A stretch of DNA of 42,382 nt from Flavobacteriales bacterium (GCA_020631045.1 JAHDHZ010000011.1:13473-55854), one strand, 5' to 3'; positions 1-8,663 are shown, counted from the stretch's first letter. The notes: a model not told the origin generated them from the letters alone. Translations and numbers: made by a program.

Positions 1-2
1 GG

Positions 3-1712
3 CAATTTCAATTGAATTATACCAAAAAAGAGTTTGAAGGAGAGTTGACTGTGGTTGTGTTTCCGTTGTTGAAGCTCTTAAAAAAATCTCCTGAACAAAC
101 CGCTCAATTGCTGGGGGAGTATTTGTTAAACACTGAGTTTGTCAAAGATTTCAATGTGGTAAAAGGCTTTTTAAATCTCTCATTTACCGATGAGTTTTTC
201 TTAAGTGAGTTTGCTAAAAGCATACAAGACAAACAGGGGCTTGTAACACTTGCCGCAACAAAAGAAGAGGTCATTTTAGAGTATTCCTCACCTAATACCA
301 ATAAACCCTTGCATTTGGGTCACATTCGAAATAATTTATTGGGCTATTCTGTAGCCGAAATTTTAAAGGCTGCGGGTCGTAAGGTTGTTAAAACACAGAT
401 CATCAATGATCGAGGCATTCACATTTGCAAATCAATGGTGGCTTGGCAAAAATTTGCTGATGGATCTACTCCTGCATCAACAGGCCTAAAAGGCGATAAA
501 CTGGTAGGTGATTATTACGTGAAATTTGATCAGCAGTACAAAAAAGAAATCGCTGAGTTGATTGCGCAAGGCAAAGAAGAAAAACAAGCTGAAGCCCAAG
601 CGCCCATTATGCTTGAGGCACGGCAAATGCTAAAAGATTGGGAGGCGGGCAAAGAGCAAGTCGTTGAACTTTGGAAAACCATGAACAGCTGGGTGTATGC
701 AGGCTTTGATCAAACCTATGAGCGTTTGGGTGTTGATTTTGACAAGCTTTATTATGAATCAAATACCTATTTGACCGGTAAGCAATTGGTTGAGCAAGGC
801 CTTGAAAAAGGCGTATTTTATCGCCGTGAAGATGGTTCTGTGTGGTGTGATTTAACCTCTGATGGATTAGATGAAAAACTGGTGTTGCGCGCTGATGGAA
901 CGGCTGTGTACATGACCCAAGACATCGGAACAGCCGTCTTGCGTTTTCAAGATTATCCTTCTGCTACCCACCAGATTTATACAGTGGGCAATGAACAAGA
1001 TTACCACTTTAAAGTCTTGTTTTTAATTTTACAAAAACTGGGCTTTGAAAAGGCTAAAAACAATTACCACCTCTCATACGGTATGATGGAATTGCCCAGC
1101 GGCAAAATGAAATCTCGAGAAGGTACGGTAGTTGATGCCGATGACTTGATGCAAGAGATGATCGATACGGCAAGACAAACCACTGAAGAGTTGGGTAAGC
1201 TAGACGATATGGCTGATGCTGAAAAACAAACGCTTTATGCACAAATCGGGCTTGGGGCACTCAAGTATTTTATCTTAAAGGTTGATCCTAAGAAAAAAAT
1301 GCTGTTTAACCCTGAAGAATCAATCGATTTCAATGGCAATACAGCCCCTTTTATTCAATATACTCACGCTAGAGTTTGCTCAATTGCTAGAAGAGCTGCT
1401 GATTTGGGGCTCACAGACCATTTTGATGCAGCTAAGGTTCAATTAGACTCTTCAGAAAAAGCGGTGTTGACCTTGCTGTTTTCGTATGTTGAAACGCTCA
1501 GTGAGGCGGCAAAAAATTATTCTCCCGCATTGATTGCGAATTACTTGTATGATCTGGCAAAAACCTACAACCAGTTTTACCAATCAGTTTCTATCTTAAG
1601 AGAAGAGAACAAAGATGCTCAAACTTTTAGATTACAGCTCAGTGAAATGACTGCTTTTGTGATTCAAGAAGGTTTTAAGCTGTTAGGCATTCAGTCGCCC
1701 CAAAGAATGTAG
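3..1712 (+). CDS. argS: Arginyl-tRNA synthetase, 5' end cut by window edge
   Basis: Class I aminoacyl-tRNA synthetase that charges tRNA-Arg in the cytoplasm. The frame is open to the window edge, and the first visible residues (TKKEFEGELTVVVFPLL) belong inside the N-terminal tRNA-binding domain of the family, so the true start lies upstream; the TTG at 12 is not a credible start. Counting from that TTG, the HIGH-type signature is SSPNTNKPLHLGHIRNN at about residues 92-108, and the KMSKS-type loop is SGKMKSREGT near residue 366. The C-terminal anticodon-binding (DALR) region runs to the end, with the family-typical finish LLGIQSPQRM. About 570 residues are visible, so only some 20-30 are missing. 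The stop codon TAG shares its G with the GTG start of the transporter downstream, which suggests cotranscription. Confidence 0.97.
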   Translation, partial: QFQLNYTKKEFEGELTVVVFPLLKLLKKSPEQTAQLLGEYLLNTEFVKDFNVVKGFLNLSFTDEFFLSEFAKSIQDKQGLVTLAATKEEVILEYSSPNTNKPLHLGHIRNNLLGYSVAEILKAAGRKVVKTQIINDRGIHICKSMVAWQKFADGSTPASTGLKGDKLVGDYYVKFDQQYKKEIAELIAQGKEEKQAEAQAPIMLEARQMLKDWEAGKEQVVELWKTMNSWVYAGFDQTYERLGVDFDKLYYESNTYLTGKQLVEQGLEKGVFYRREDGSVWCDLTSDGLDEKLVLRADGTAVYMTQDIGTAVLRFQDYPSATHQIYTVGNEQDYHFKVLFLILQKLGFEKAKNNYHLSYGMMELPSGKMKSREGTVVDADDLMQEMIDTARQTTEELGKLDDMADAEKQTLYAQIGLGALKYFILKVDPKKKMLFNPEESIDFNGNTAPFIQYTHARVCSIARRAADLGLTDHFDAAKVQLDSSEKAVLTLLFSYVETLSEAAKNYSPALIANYLYDLAKTYNQFYQSVSILREENKDAQTFRLQLSEMTAFVIQEGFKLLGIQSPQRM

Positions 1713-2893
1713 TGCGTTTAACTTCTAAAGAAATAGTTATTCTAGCCATTCTGGCAGCCATCAACTTTACCCATATTGTTGATTTTATGGTCTTAATGCC
1801 TTTGCAACCTCAATTAGAATTGATTTTTGACTTGAGCCCCACGCGTTGGAGTTGGGTGGTTTCATCGTACTCATTTGCGGCTTTTTTGAGCGGCCTTGCC
1901 AGTGTGTTTTTTATTGATTGCATCGATCGCAAAGCTTTTTTGTTATGGGTATATTTAGGCTTTTTGTTGGCCACTGTTTTGTGTGGATGGGCTAATAGCT
2001 TTGAGATGTTGTTGATTGCTCGATGTTTGGCTGGGGCGTTCGGAGGCATTATTTCATCAGCTATTCTAGCGATGGTTGGTGATTTGATTGTTTTTGAGAA
2101 GCGGGGTCGTGCGATGGGAGTAATTATGCTGGGTTTTTCTTTGGCAGCTGCCTTGGGTGTGCCTTTTGGTATCTATTTGGGTACAAGCTATTCTTGGCGT
2201 ATGCCGTTTTATGTATTGGGTGCTATGTCGTTGGTGCTATTGCTAATTGGTTTGTTTGTAGTGCCTAAAGTACAGGTGCAAAACAAGCAATTTTCTTTAA
2301 GTGCCATTTTAAAGGGTATTAAAAATATTTGGACCACTTCAAAAACAGCCATGACCTTGGTGTTTTATTTTCTATTGATTTTCTCTCAGTTTATCATGAT
2401 TCCGTTTTTAACCCCTTTTATGGTTAAAAATGTGGGCTTTAGTGATTTAGATTTGGTTGTGATGTATGGCTTGGGTGGAGGAGCAACCTTAATCACAGCA
2501 CCCATCATTGGCAAACTTTCTGATCGAGTAGGATTCATCAAGGGGTTTCAAATCACCTTGTTTTTATCGTTGATTCCATTGTGTGCTGTACCTTTCTTGC
2601 CTTTTAAAGCGTTTTTAATTGCTTTTGTCATCTCAACACTGTTCTTCACTATTGTGAGTGGAAGAATCATTCCTGCAATGGCAATTTTGGTCTCTGTAGT
2701 GCCTGATCATTTAAGAGGCATGTACATGAGTTTTAGAGCCGTTGTGCAACAATTGGCCTCAGCTCTTTCAGCATTGATTGCTGGGTTTATTGTAATCGAA
2801 CAAGCAGGTGCTTATGTATATTATGAGTGGTTGGCTGCAGTGGCTGTTTTGGTGTCTTTGAGTAGTTTGTTTTTTGTAAGATTTAGCAAGTGA
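1712..2893 (+). CDS. MFS transporter, DHA1-like, about 12 membrane segments
   Basis: A 393-residue major facilitator protein of the inner membrane. The hydrophobic profile fits 12 helices in two halves split by a polar stretch near residues 185-200. A motif A-like sequence, DCIDRKAFLLWVYLG, lies between helices 2 and 3. The helix-5 region, MLGFSLAAALGVPFGIYLG, resembles motif C of drug:H+ antiporters, and a second motif A-like GKLSDRVGF opens the C-terminal half. This supports a proton-coupled exporter of the DHA1 type. The substrate cannot be told; sugar-efflux and multidrug proteins share these motifs. The start is GTG, overlapping the argS stop by one base, so translational coupling is likely. 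No promoter is visible within the end of argS. Two hairpin repeats follow the stop. Confidence 0.85.
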   Translation: MRLTSKEIVILAILAAINFTHIVDFMVLMPLQPQLELIFDLSPTRWSWVVSSYSFAAFLSGLASVFFIDCIDRKAFLLWVYLGFLLATVLCGWANSFEMLLIARCLAGAFGGIISSAILAMVGDLIVFEKRGRAMGVIMLGFSLAAALGVPFGIYLGTSYSWRMPFYVLGAMSLVLLLIGLFVVPKVQVQNKQFSLSAILKGIKNIWTTSKTAMTLVFYFLLIFSQFIMIPFLTPFMVKNVGFSDLDLVVMYGLGGGATLITAPIIGKLSDRVGFIKGFQITLFLSLIPLCAVPFLPFKAFLIAFVISTLFFTIVSGRIIPAMAILVSVVPDHLRGMYMSFRAVVQQLASALSALIAGFIVIEQAGAYVYYEWLAAVAVLVSLSSLFFVRFSK

Positions 2894-2911
2894 TGAGCAT
2901 CAGGAAGCTTC

Positions 2912-2972
2912 GAAAATGCCTTTTGGAGTGCTGACAAACCTTTGGTTTGAATGCACCCCAAAAGGTATTTTC
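2912..2972 (-). repeat. Hairpin repeat copy 1 (conserved-tip family, minus orientation)
   Basis: Arms 2912-2931 and 2953-2972 are complementary at 18 of 20 positions, one of the two exceptions being a G-T pair. The 21-base loop, read on the minus strand, is ATTCAAACC-AAA-GGTTTGTCA. It folds again into a short tip (CAAACC/GGTTTG) and is flanked by GTGC and GCAC. The same tip recurs at 3034-3054, 6595-6616 and 8623-8643. The copy begins 19 bases after the transporter stop and could end its transcript, but no T-run follows. Confidence 0.8.
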
Positions 2973-3006
2973 TACGCTCTTTCAAAACACCAAATATGTA
3001 TTTAAT

Positions 3007-3081
3007 AGGCTTTGGGAGGTTTCTTTTGTGTGCCTTCAAAGCTTGTCTTTGTCAGCACACAAAAGAAACCTCCCAAAACCT
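3007..3081 (+). repeat. Hairpin repeat copy 2 (conserved-tip family, plus orientation)
   Basis: Arms 3007-3033 and 3055-3081 pair at 26 of 27 positions; the exception is a C/T difference. The loop 3034-3054 is CTTCAAAG-CTTGT-CTTTGTCA between GTGC and GCAC. Compared with copy 4, the apical C-G pair is replaced by G-C, a compensatory change that supports a folded structure. This copy faces copy 1 in opposite orientation, and together they fill most of the 239-base gap before the surface-protein gene. Confidence 0.82.
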
Positions 3082-3101
3082 GTAGTTAGATATTAACAAG
3101 G

Positions 3102-3115
3102 TTTTTTTTTTTTTT
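3102..3115 (+). promoter_or_regulatory. T14 homopolymer tract upstream of surface protein gene
   Basis: Fourteen consecutive T residues lie 17 bases before the ATG of the T9SS protein. Such tracts can be the tail of a terminator (hairpin copy 2 ends 20 bases earlier) or a slippage-prone site that alters transcription or leader length. No TAnnTTTG box was found between the tract and the start codon. Function is not established. Confidence 0.4.
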
Positions 3116-3132
3116 GGAAAATCACTAAATTC

Positions 3133-6100
3133 ATGATTTTTATGCAATTTTTGCTTCGAAAACATAGCGTATTTTTAGGTTTTTTGACCTTTTTGAGTGC
3201 TTCTGTCAATGCCCAAAATCCGGGAGGTGTACCCTCTGCAAATATGAATTTATGGATTACGGCCGACTCTTTAGTTTTTAGTGGTGGATCAGCTGCGAAT
3301 GATGCAGATGCCGTAGATGGGTGGAATGACCTTTCAGGTAACAGGGTCAATGATTTTGCAGATTCTAACATGGCGCCACCTACCTATCGAAGCAATGCCC
3401 AAGACAACATCAATTATCACCCCATTGTAGAGTTTGATGGCATAAATGATGGAATGAATTTGGGCGATGATTATATTTTCACGCCAGCTGCAAAACTTGG
3501 GCAAACTTGGTTTTCGGTAGTAAAATCTGATGATCATGCTAATGCAAAAACCTTACAGCCGATTTTTGACTTTGGTTACCTACAGACAAGAGGCTATGGA
3601 TTGATAAAAACTAAAAATAGATCTTTGATATATACGCCAGCTGTTTTAGGAGGAAAGCCACTTGAAATGACATTTACATCAGATACATTACCAGAGCTTA
3701 ACCGATCTATTATTGACTTCGGTGATTCTCTAGCAATGTTTAAAAATGGAGATGAACTCTCAAATTCAACAAATCAAACATTGGTCGCACTCACAGCTAG
3801 TCAAATTGATGAATTACCTGTGCCAGATTTAACTGATGGGCCTTTTACTATAGGTAGAATTTCAAAAACAGGCCTAATCAATAATAACCTCGGTCGATAC
3901 CTTCAAGGTAAATTCTGTGAACTCATTGGTTTTGATACCTTACTTACCGACACCCAAATTCAAAAAATCGAAACGTATTTGACCTTGAAATACAGCCTTA
4001 AATACACAAAAAATTATCTGGCAAGTGACTCTACAATTATGTACAATACTTCAACCTTTAACGAATTCACCATAGGCATTGCAAGAGATGATTCTAGCAA
4101 TATTTTTCAAAAGCAATCGCGTGATTTTTACGATACTACGCGCATTTATTTGGGTACACTTGCATCAGATAACGCTTCAAATACCTCTACAAAAGCTGAT
4201 TTTACAGGTGATATTCGTTATTTAGTGATGGGTTCAGACGGTAAGATTATGGCTTCAAGTACAGCTGCCAAAAATGAAAAACCAAGTGGCATTTACTCAA
4301 GAATTGCTCGAGAATTTAAACTTAAAAATACCCGTTTTACTGGGACTTTTAACCTTGATTTTAGGTTAAATAAATGTGCTGATACTAGTAGAGTAGATAA
4401 AGATCATTTAAGGCTTTTGGTAGATACTGATGATGATTTCTCTGATGCTACTATTTATAGTAGTGCTGATGGGCTTACCTTTAGTTATGCAGATGGCGTA
4501 ATTTCAATTCAGGGCATTGCCAACAGTATTATTGGTAAAGATTCTTTGCGCTACCTTACCATAGGTTCTACAGATTATGATACGCCCCTTAGATTCAATA
4601 GCTACCCGATGAACATCGGTAAAAATATGAATTTTTGGATCCACTCTCAAAATGGGTCCACCACCGCCTCAAGCGCCTCTACAGATGGTGATGCTGTAAA
4701 TGGGTGGAACGATCTTTCTTGCCATAGAAAAAACAATTTGGCAGATTCTAATATGGCACCCCCTACATTTAGAGATAATGTTGCAAAAAACATCAACTAT
4801 CATCCTGCTATTGAGTTTGATGGAATAAATGATGGATTAAATTTGGGGGATGATTATGTATTTACTGAGGCTGCAAAACTGGGGCAAAATTGGTTTTGTG
4901 TGTTTTGGCCAGATTCAAATGCAAGTAATCGAACTGCTCAGTTAATGCTTGATTTTGGTAGACCCCAATCACATGGGTATGGCATTTTTGCACATCAAAA
5001 CTACATATCAATGTATTCCCCTGAAAGTTTTGGGGGCGCAACAACATTCTCAGATTCTGGTCTTCATTACAGAGGTAGTATTCCTATGCTTTCTAATTCT
5101 GGCATCGATTTTCAAGATTCTATATTTGTGAAATTAGAAGGTACATTATTTGCTCAAAATAACATCACCCTAACTAAACTAACAACAAACGAAATTTGGG
5201 AAAACCCAATAAATTTTGGTTCAAGTGGGCCATTCACAATAGGCCGTCAATCAGTCGAGACGGCAGTAAATAACAATAATGGCAGGCGTTATCAAGGACG
5301 CATTTCAGAAATCATCGGCTTCGATACTTTACTCTCCTCCACAGAAACCCAAAAAATAGAAACCTATCTTGCTATTAAATATGGCATTGCCCTTCAGAAA
5401 AACTACATTTCTAGCTCAGGCACAACTATTTATGATACCGCACAGGGCTACAGGCATTATACCATAGGTATTGGTAGGGATGATAATTCTACAAATATTG
5501 ATAAAGTCGAAAAAGGCGCTATTTTTCAAAAACAATCACATGATTACCTTGACTCTGTGCGTATTTACATGAATGCTCTTGCTACAGATAATATGTCAAA
5601 TACGGCCACAAGAGCTGATTTTGCAGGTAATGAACGCTATGTAGTCATGGGCTCTGATGGTAAAGCCATGTGCATGAAACCCTCTGTTGTTACAGATTTC
5701 CCGACTGCTACAATTTACTCAAGATTGGCAAGAGAATTTAAAGTCACTAATACTGATTTTTCAGCAGATTTTAACATTGATTTTAGGCTCAATGAATGTG
5801 CCGATACGGCCAACGTGACCACCTCACATTTAAGATTGCTCATAGATACAGACTCTAATTTAACAGATGCAACTGTTTATGGCACAGCTGATGGTTTAAG
5901 CTTTGCTTACAACGATGGCATTGTAAGTGTTTCAAATGTCTCTACTACGCTAATCCCTACGAATTCTACTCGATTTTTAACGCTCGCCTCTACTGATGAA
6001 CTTACCCCTTTGCCTATCGAATTGCTTTCTTTTGCGGGTTATACATCTGACAACACCCATGTGTTAGAATGGCAAACGGCAAGTGAGCAAGATAATTGCT

Positions 6101-6558
6101 GTTTTGAATTGCAAAGAAGTGCTGATGCTCAAACTTGGACAACCCTAGCTACCATTGATGGAGCCATCAACAGCAATGTAGTTACAAACTATAGTTATAT
6201 AGATTCCACAGTATTAAATGGCTCAAACTACTATCGGTTAAAGCAAATAGATTTTAATGGAAGCTTTTCATTTTCTGATAACATAGTGCATTTGTTACAC
6301 CAACAAGAAATAGACTTTAGTTTACATCCTAACCCAGCTTCAGATTTTTTAACCATAGAACTCTCTACACCTTATCAAAATATATCATATGAGATTTACA
6401 ACAGCGCAGGGCAACTTGTGAAAAAAAATCACTTAAATCCACTTAATGGGTTAACATTACAAATCTCTATTCAAGAGCTCGCCAAAGGAGATTATTTCAT
6501 CAAACTCACAAATGGAGCACTACAAGGTACTAAAGAGTTTGCGATACTTAAGTTTTAG
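3133..6558 (+). CDS. Secreted T9SS type A protein with duplicated LamG-like module
   Basis: An 1141-residue exported protein. Residues 1-27 form a signal peptide ending SASVNA before QNP. Two copies of one module follow, beginning at residues 38 and 499 (offset 461); each opens with a MN[LF]WI stretch and contains DGINDG[ML]NLGDDY, AAKLGQ.WF and a later YLV/YVVMGSDGK. The style, a lectin/LamG-like fold with a Bacteroidota-specific companion domain, is common in marine surface proteins, but I cannot assign a ligand. Residues 957-1141 begin PLPIELLSF and end in a type A sorting domain (HPNPASDFLTIEL, then NSAGQLVKK and YFIKL), which directs export through the T9SS and usually removal of the tail. 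ATG 3133 is used; ATG 3142 would also keep the signal peptide. The gene converges on the ABC-F gene. Confidence 0.85.
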   Translation: MIFMQFLLRKHSVFLGFLTFLSASVNAQNPGGVPSANMNLWITADSLVFSGGSAANDADAVDGWNDLSGNRVNDFADSNMAPPTYRSNAQDNINYHPIVEFDGINDGMNLGDDYIFTPAAKLGQTWFSVVKSDDHANAKTLQPIFDFGYLQTRGYGLIKTKNRSLIYTPAVLGGKPLEMTFTSDTLPELNRSIIDFGDSLAMFKNGDELSNSTNQTLVALTASQIDELPVPDLTDGPFTIGRISKTGLINNNLGRYLQGKFCELIGFDTLLTDTQIQKIETYLTLKYSLKYTKNYLASDSTIMYNTSTFNEFTIGIARDDSSNIFQKQSRDFYDTTRIYLGTLASDNASNTSTKADFTGDIRYLVMGSDGKIMASSTAAKNEKPSGIYSRIAREFKLKNTRFTGTFNLDFRLNKCADTSRVDKDHLRLLVDTDDDFSDATIYSSADGLTFSYADGVISIQGIANSIIGKDSLRYLTIGSTDYDTPLRFNSYPMNIGKNMNFWIHSQNGSTTASSASTDGDAVNGWNDLSCHRKNNLADSNMAPPTFRDNVAKNINYHPAIEFDGINDGLNLGDDYVFTEAAKLGQNWFCVFWPDSNASNRTAQLMLDFGRPQSHGYGIFAHQNYISMYSPESFGGATTFSDSGLHYRGSIPMLSNSGIDFQDSIFVKLEGTLFAQNNITLTKLTTNEIWENPINFGSSGPFTIGRQSVETAVNNNNGRRYQGRISEIIGFDTLLSSTETQKIETYLAIKYGIALQKNYISSSGTTIYDTAQGYRHYTIGIGRDDNSTNIDKVEKGAIFQKQSHDYLDSVRIYMNALATDNMSNTATRADFAGNERYVVMGSDGKAMCMKPSVVTDFPTATIYSRLAREFKVTNTDFSADFNIDFRLNECADTANVTTSHLRLLIDTDSNLTDATVYGTADGLSFAYNDGIVSVSNVSTTLIPTNSTRFLTLASTDELTPLPIELLSFAGYTSDNTHVLEWQTASEQDNCCFELQRSADAQTWTTLATIDGAINSNVVTNYSYIDSTVLNGSNYYRLKQIDFNGSFSFSDNIVHLLHQQEIDFSLHPNPASDFLTIELSTPYQNISYEIYNSAGQLVKKNHLNPLNGLTLQISIQELAKGDYFIKLTNGALQGTKEFAILKF

Positions 6559-6560
6559 GA

Positions 6561-6650
6561 TTTCAAATTTTTTTTCCAAACCTTTTTTTAGGGGGACTCA
6601 AACTTTAGTTTGACAGCCCCTAAAAAAAGGTTTGGAAAAGAAATTTGAAA
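6561..6650 (+). repeat. Hairpin repeat copy 3, between convergent genes
   Basis: Left arm 6561-6594 and right arm 6617-6650 pair at 33 of 34 positions, the longest stem of the family. The loop 6595-6616 contains ACTCAAACTTTAGTTTGACA, whose tip TCAAACT/AGTTTGA pairs again. It fills the whole 96-base gap between the surface-protein stop (6558) and the ABC-F stop (6655). That is the place for a bidirectional terminator, although neither strand has a long T-run beyond the stem. Confidence 0.82.
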
Positions 6651-6654
6651 TAAC

Positions 6655-8496
6655 TCATTCAGAAAGACTCAGCCACTGATCTTCAAGATTACTGATTTCA
6701 GCTTTGAGCTTTTCAACCAAATCAGCTTTTTCTTGAATCTCTTCTAATGATTGATTGGGGGCGAGTAGCGCTGTTTCGAGCTCGGTTTTTTGCCCTTCAA
6801 GTTTTTCGAGTTTTTTCTCGATACTGCGCAACTCTTTTCTTTGTTGGTGGCTAATCTTTGCTTTTGAAGGCGCAGTTATACTTTGAGGCTTCTCTATTTT
6901 TGTATTTTGAGCTTCTTGTTTTGCTTGATTGCTGTAATCTGTATAGTTGCCGATAAAATCTTTGATTTCTCCCGCGCCTTTGAACACAAATAAATGATCG
7001 ACGAGTTTATCCATGAAGTAGCGATCATGTGAGACGATCATTACACAGCCCTTGAATGAAAGCAGGTAATCTTCTAAGACATTTAAGGTAGCAATGTCTA
7101 AATCATTGGTAGGCTCATCTAAAATTAAGAAGTTGGGGTTTTGAATTAAAAGACTTAATAGATACAGGCGTTTGCGCTCACCTCCACTCAAAGTAGAGAT
7201 GTATTGTTGCTGCTGTGCTCTTGAGAATAAAAAAGTTTCTAGGAGTTGTTCTGCCATAAGTTTTTTGCCTTTTTCTAAAGGAATGTACTCGGCAATGTCT
7301 CGAATGAATTCAATGACGCGTTTATCAACTTTAAAGGTGAGTCCTTCTTGTTTGTAATGCCCAATGTTTAAGGTCTCGCCTAAAATCACTTTGCCCTTAT
7401 CGGGCTCAAGTTGTTTGGTGATGAGTTTTAAAAAGGTGCTTTTACCTGCTCCGTTGGGCCCTACAATGCCAATGCGGTCACCTTTTTGAAATTTATATTC
7501 AAAACCACTTACGATGGCTTTTTCATCAAAAGCTTTATTCAGATTGATTACCTCAATGATTTTGGCGCCCAAACGAGAAGATTTAAGATCAATGTTGAGC
7601 TTTTTTTCTTGGGTATAACTGTGCAGTGCCTTTTTGGTGGATGCAAAGCGATCAACCCGATCTTTAGATTTGGTGCCTCTGGCTTTGGGTTGGCGTCTGA
7701 CCCATTCTAATTCTTTTTTATAAAGTCCTTTGAGTTTTTGGTGTGCGGCGGCTTGGTTGAGCTTGGCGGCTTGTTTTTTTTCAAGGTAGTCAGCGTAATT
7801 GCCTGAGTATTTTTGCAAGGCGCCGTTTTCAAGCTCAATAATTTGATTGCAAACTGCATTGATGAAATATCTATCATGGGTCACTACAAAGAGTGTTTTG
7901 TTGGGGCTTTTAAAATAGTGCTCGAGCCACTCAATCATTTCAACATCTAAATGGTTGGTAGGCTCATCAAAAATTAAAAAGTCAGGGTTTTCAATTAAGA
8001 TTTTAGTGAGTGCAACTCGCTTGCGCTCTCCACCTGAAAGCACGCCTATTTTTTGATTTAAGTCTTCAATGTTGAGTTTTGAAAGAATCTCTTTGATTTG
8101 TGCTTCGATGCTCCAAGCGCCCAACTCATCGATTTGTGCCATACTTTGCTCAATCAATGCTTGGTTGTTTTCTTTAAGCGCTTGATTGTAGGTTTTAATG
8201 GCTTTGATGGATTTGTACTCTGAGCTGAAAAGTTCTTCAAGAATACTTTTCTGATCGTCTAACACAGGTTCTTGGGGTAAAAAACCTACTTGCAAGTTTT
8301 TTGCAAATTCAGTTTTGGCCTGCTCGCCCTCTGGTGACTCAAGACCGCTGATGACTTTTAATAGAGTGGTTTTACCTGCTCCATTTTTAGCAAGTAGAGC
8401 TGTTTTATCTCCTTTATTGATGGTCAGATCAATACCATCAAACAAGATTTTATCGCCATAGGTTTTAGTGATGTTTTCTAATTTGAGGTACTGCAT
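6655..8496 (-). CDS. ABC-F family ATPase (Uup-like)
   Basis: A cytosolic 613-residue protein with two ABC ATPase domains and no membrane segments, the ABC-F architecture; members act on ribosomes (translation factors, antibiotic protection) or, for Uup, in genome stability and ribosome quality control. Domain 1 has a Walker A AKNGAGKTT (the usual first Gly is Ala), a signature LSGGERKR and Walker B FLIFDEPTNHLD. Domain 2 has GPNGAGKST, LSGGERKR and FLILDEPTNDLD. A charged linker rich in Lys and Arg lies between them. The C-terminus (about residues 535-613) is a coiled coil with Glu/Lys/Leu repeats, as in Uup. Both sites look catalytically complete. The start ATG at 8496 gives a standard N-terminus, YLKLENITKTYGDK. 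The exact role (Uup versus resistance factor) is not resolved. Confidence 0.9.
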   Translation of the reverse strand: MQYLKLENITKTYGDKILFDGIDLTINKGDKTALLAKNGAGKTTLLKVISGLESPEGEQAKTEFAKNLQVGFLPQEPVLDDQKSILEELFSSEYKSIKAIKTYNQALKENNQALIEQSMAQIDELGAWSIEAQIKEILSKLNIEDLNQKIGVLSGGERKRVALTKILIENPDFLIFDEPTNHLDVEMIEWLEHYFKSPNKTLFVVTHDRYFINAVCNQIIELENGALQKYSGNYADYLEKKQAAKLNQAAAHQKLKGLYKKELEWVRRQPKARGTKSKDRVDRFASTKKALHSYTQEKKLNIDLKSSRLGAKIIEVINLNKAFDEKAIVSGFEYKFQKGDRIGIVGPNGAGKSTFLKLITKQLEPDKGKVILGETLNIGHYKQEGLTFKVDKRVIEFIRDIAEYIPLEKGKKLMAEQLLETFLFSRAQQQQYISTLSGGERKRLYLLSLLIQNPNFLILDEPTNDLDIATLNVLEDYLLSFKGCVMIVSHDRYFMDKLVDHLFVFKGAGEIKDFIGNYTDYSNQAKQEAQNTKIEKPQSITAPSKAKISHQQRKELRSIEKKLEKLEGQKTELETALLAPNQSLEEIQEKADLVEKLKAEISNLEDQWLSLSE

Positions 8497-8602
8497 ATAA
8501 GATAAAGGTAGTGATTTAAACAGTTTTTAAGTGGGGGTGGATGTTTGCCCCGGATAGTAGAGAGTAGCTTGTGGTGCAGGAAAAAAGTGATTGGAGGTGG
8601 GA

Positions 8603-8663
8603 GAAAAAATCTTTTTGAGTGCCTTCAAACCTTGTGTTTGACAGCACTCAAAAAGACTTTTTC
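8603..8663 (+). repeat. Hairpin repeat copy 4 (conserved-tip family)
   Basis: Arms 8603-8622 and 8644-8663 pair at 19 of 20 positions; weaker pairing continues outward to GATTGG on the left and CCAATC on the right. The 21-base loop CTTCAAACCTTGTGTTTGACA sits between GTGC and GCAC, and its tip TCAAAC/GTTTGA pairs. It lies between divergent genes, about 106 bases upstream of the ABC-F start and about 190 bases before the rpsL promoter, so it ends neither gene. Confidence 0.8.

Noticed and set aside
2821-3039. Minus-strand open frame across hairpin copy 1 as a gene
   Set aside because: It reads through the palindromic repeats and the end of the transporter gene and has no family resemblance.
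6655-8496. First Walker A of the ABC-F protein (AKNGAGKTT) as an inactive site
   Set aside because: Only the first Gly is Ala; the essential GK[TS] and the Walker B Glu are intact, and this variant seems usual for Bacteroidota Uup-like proteins.
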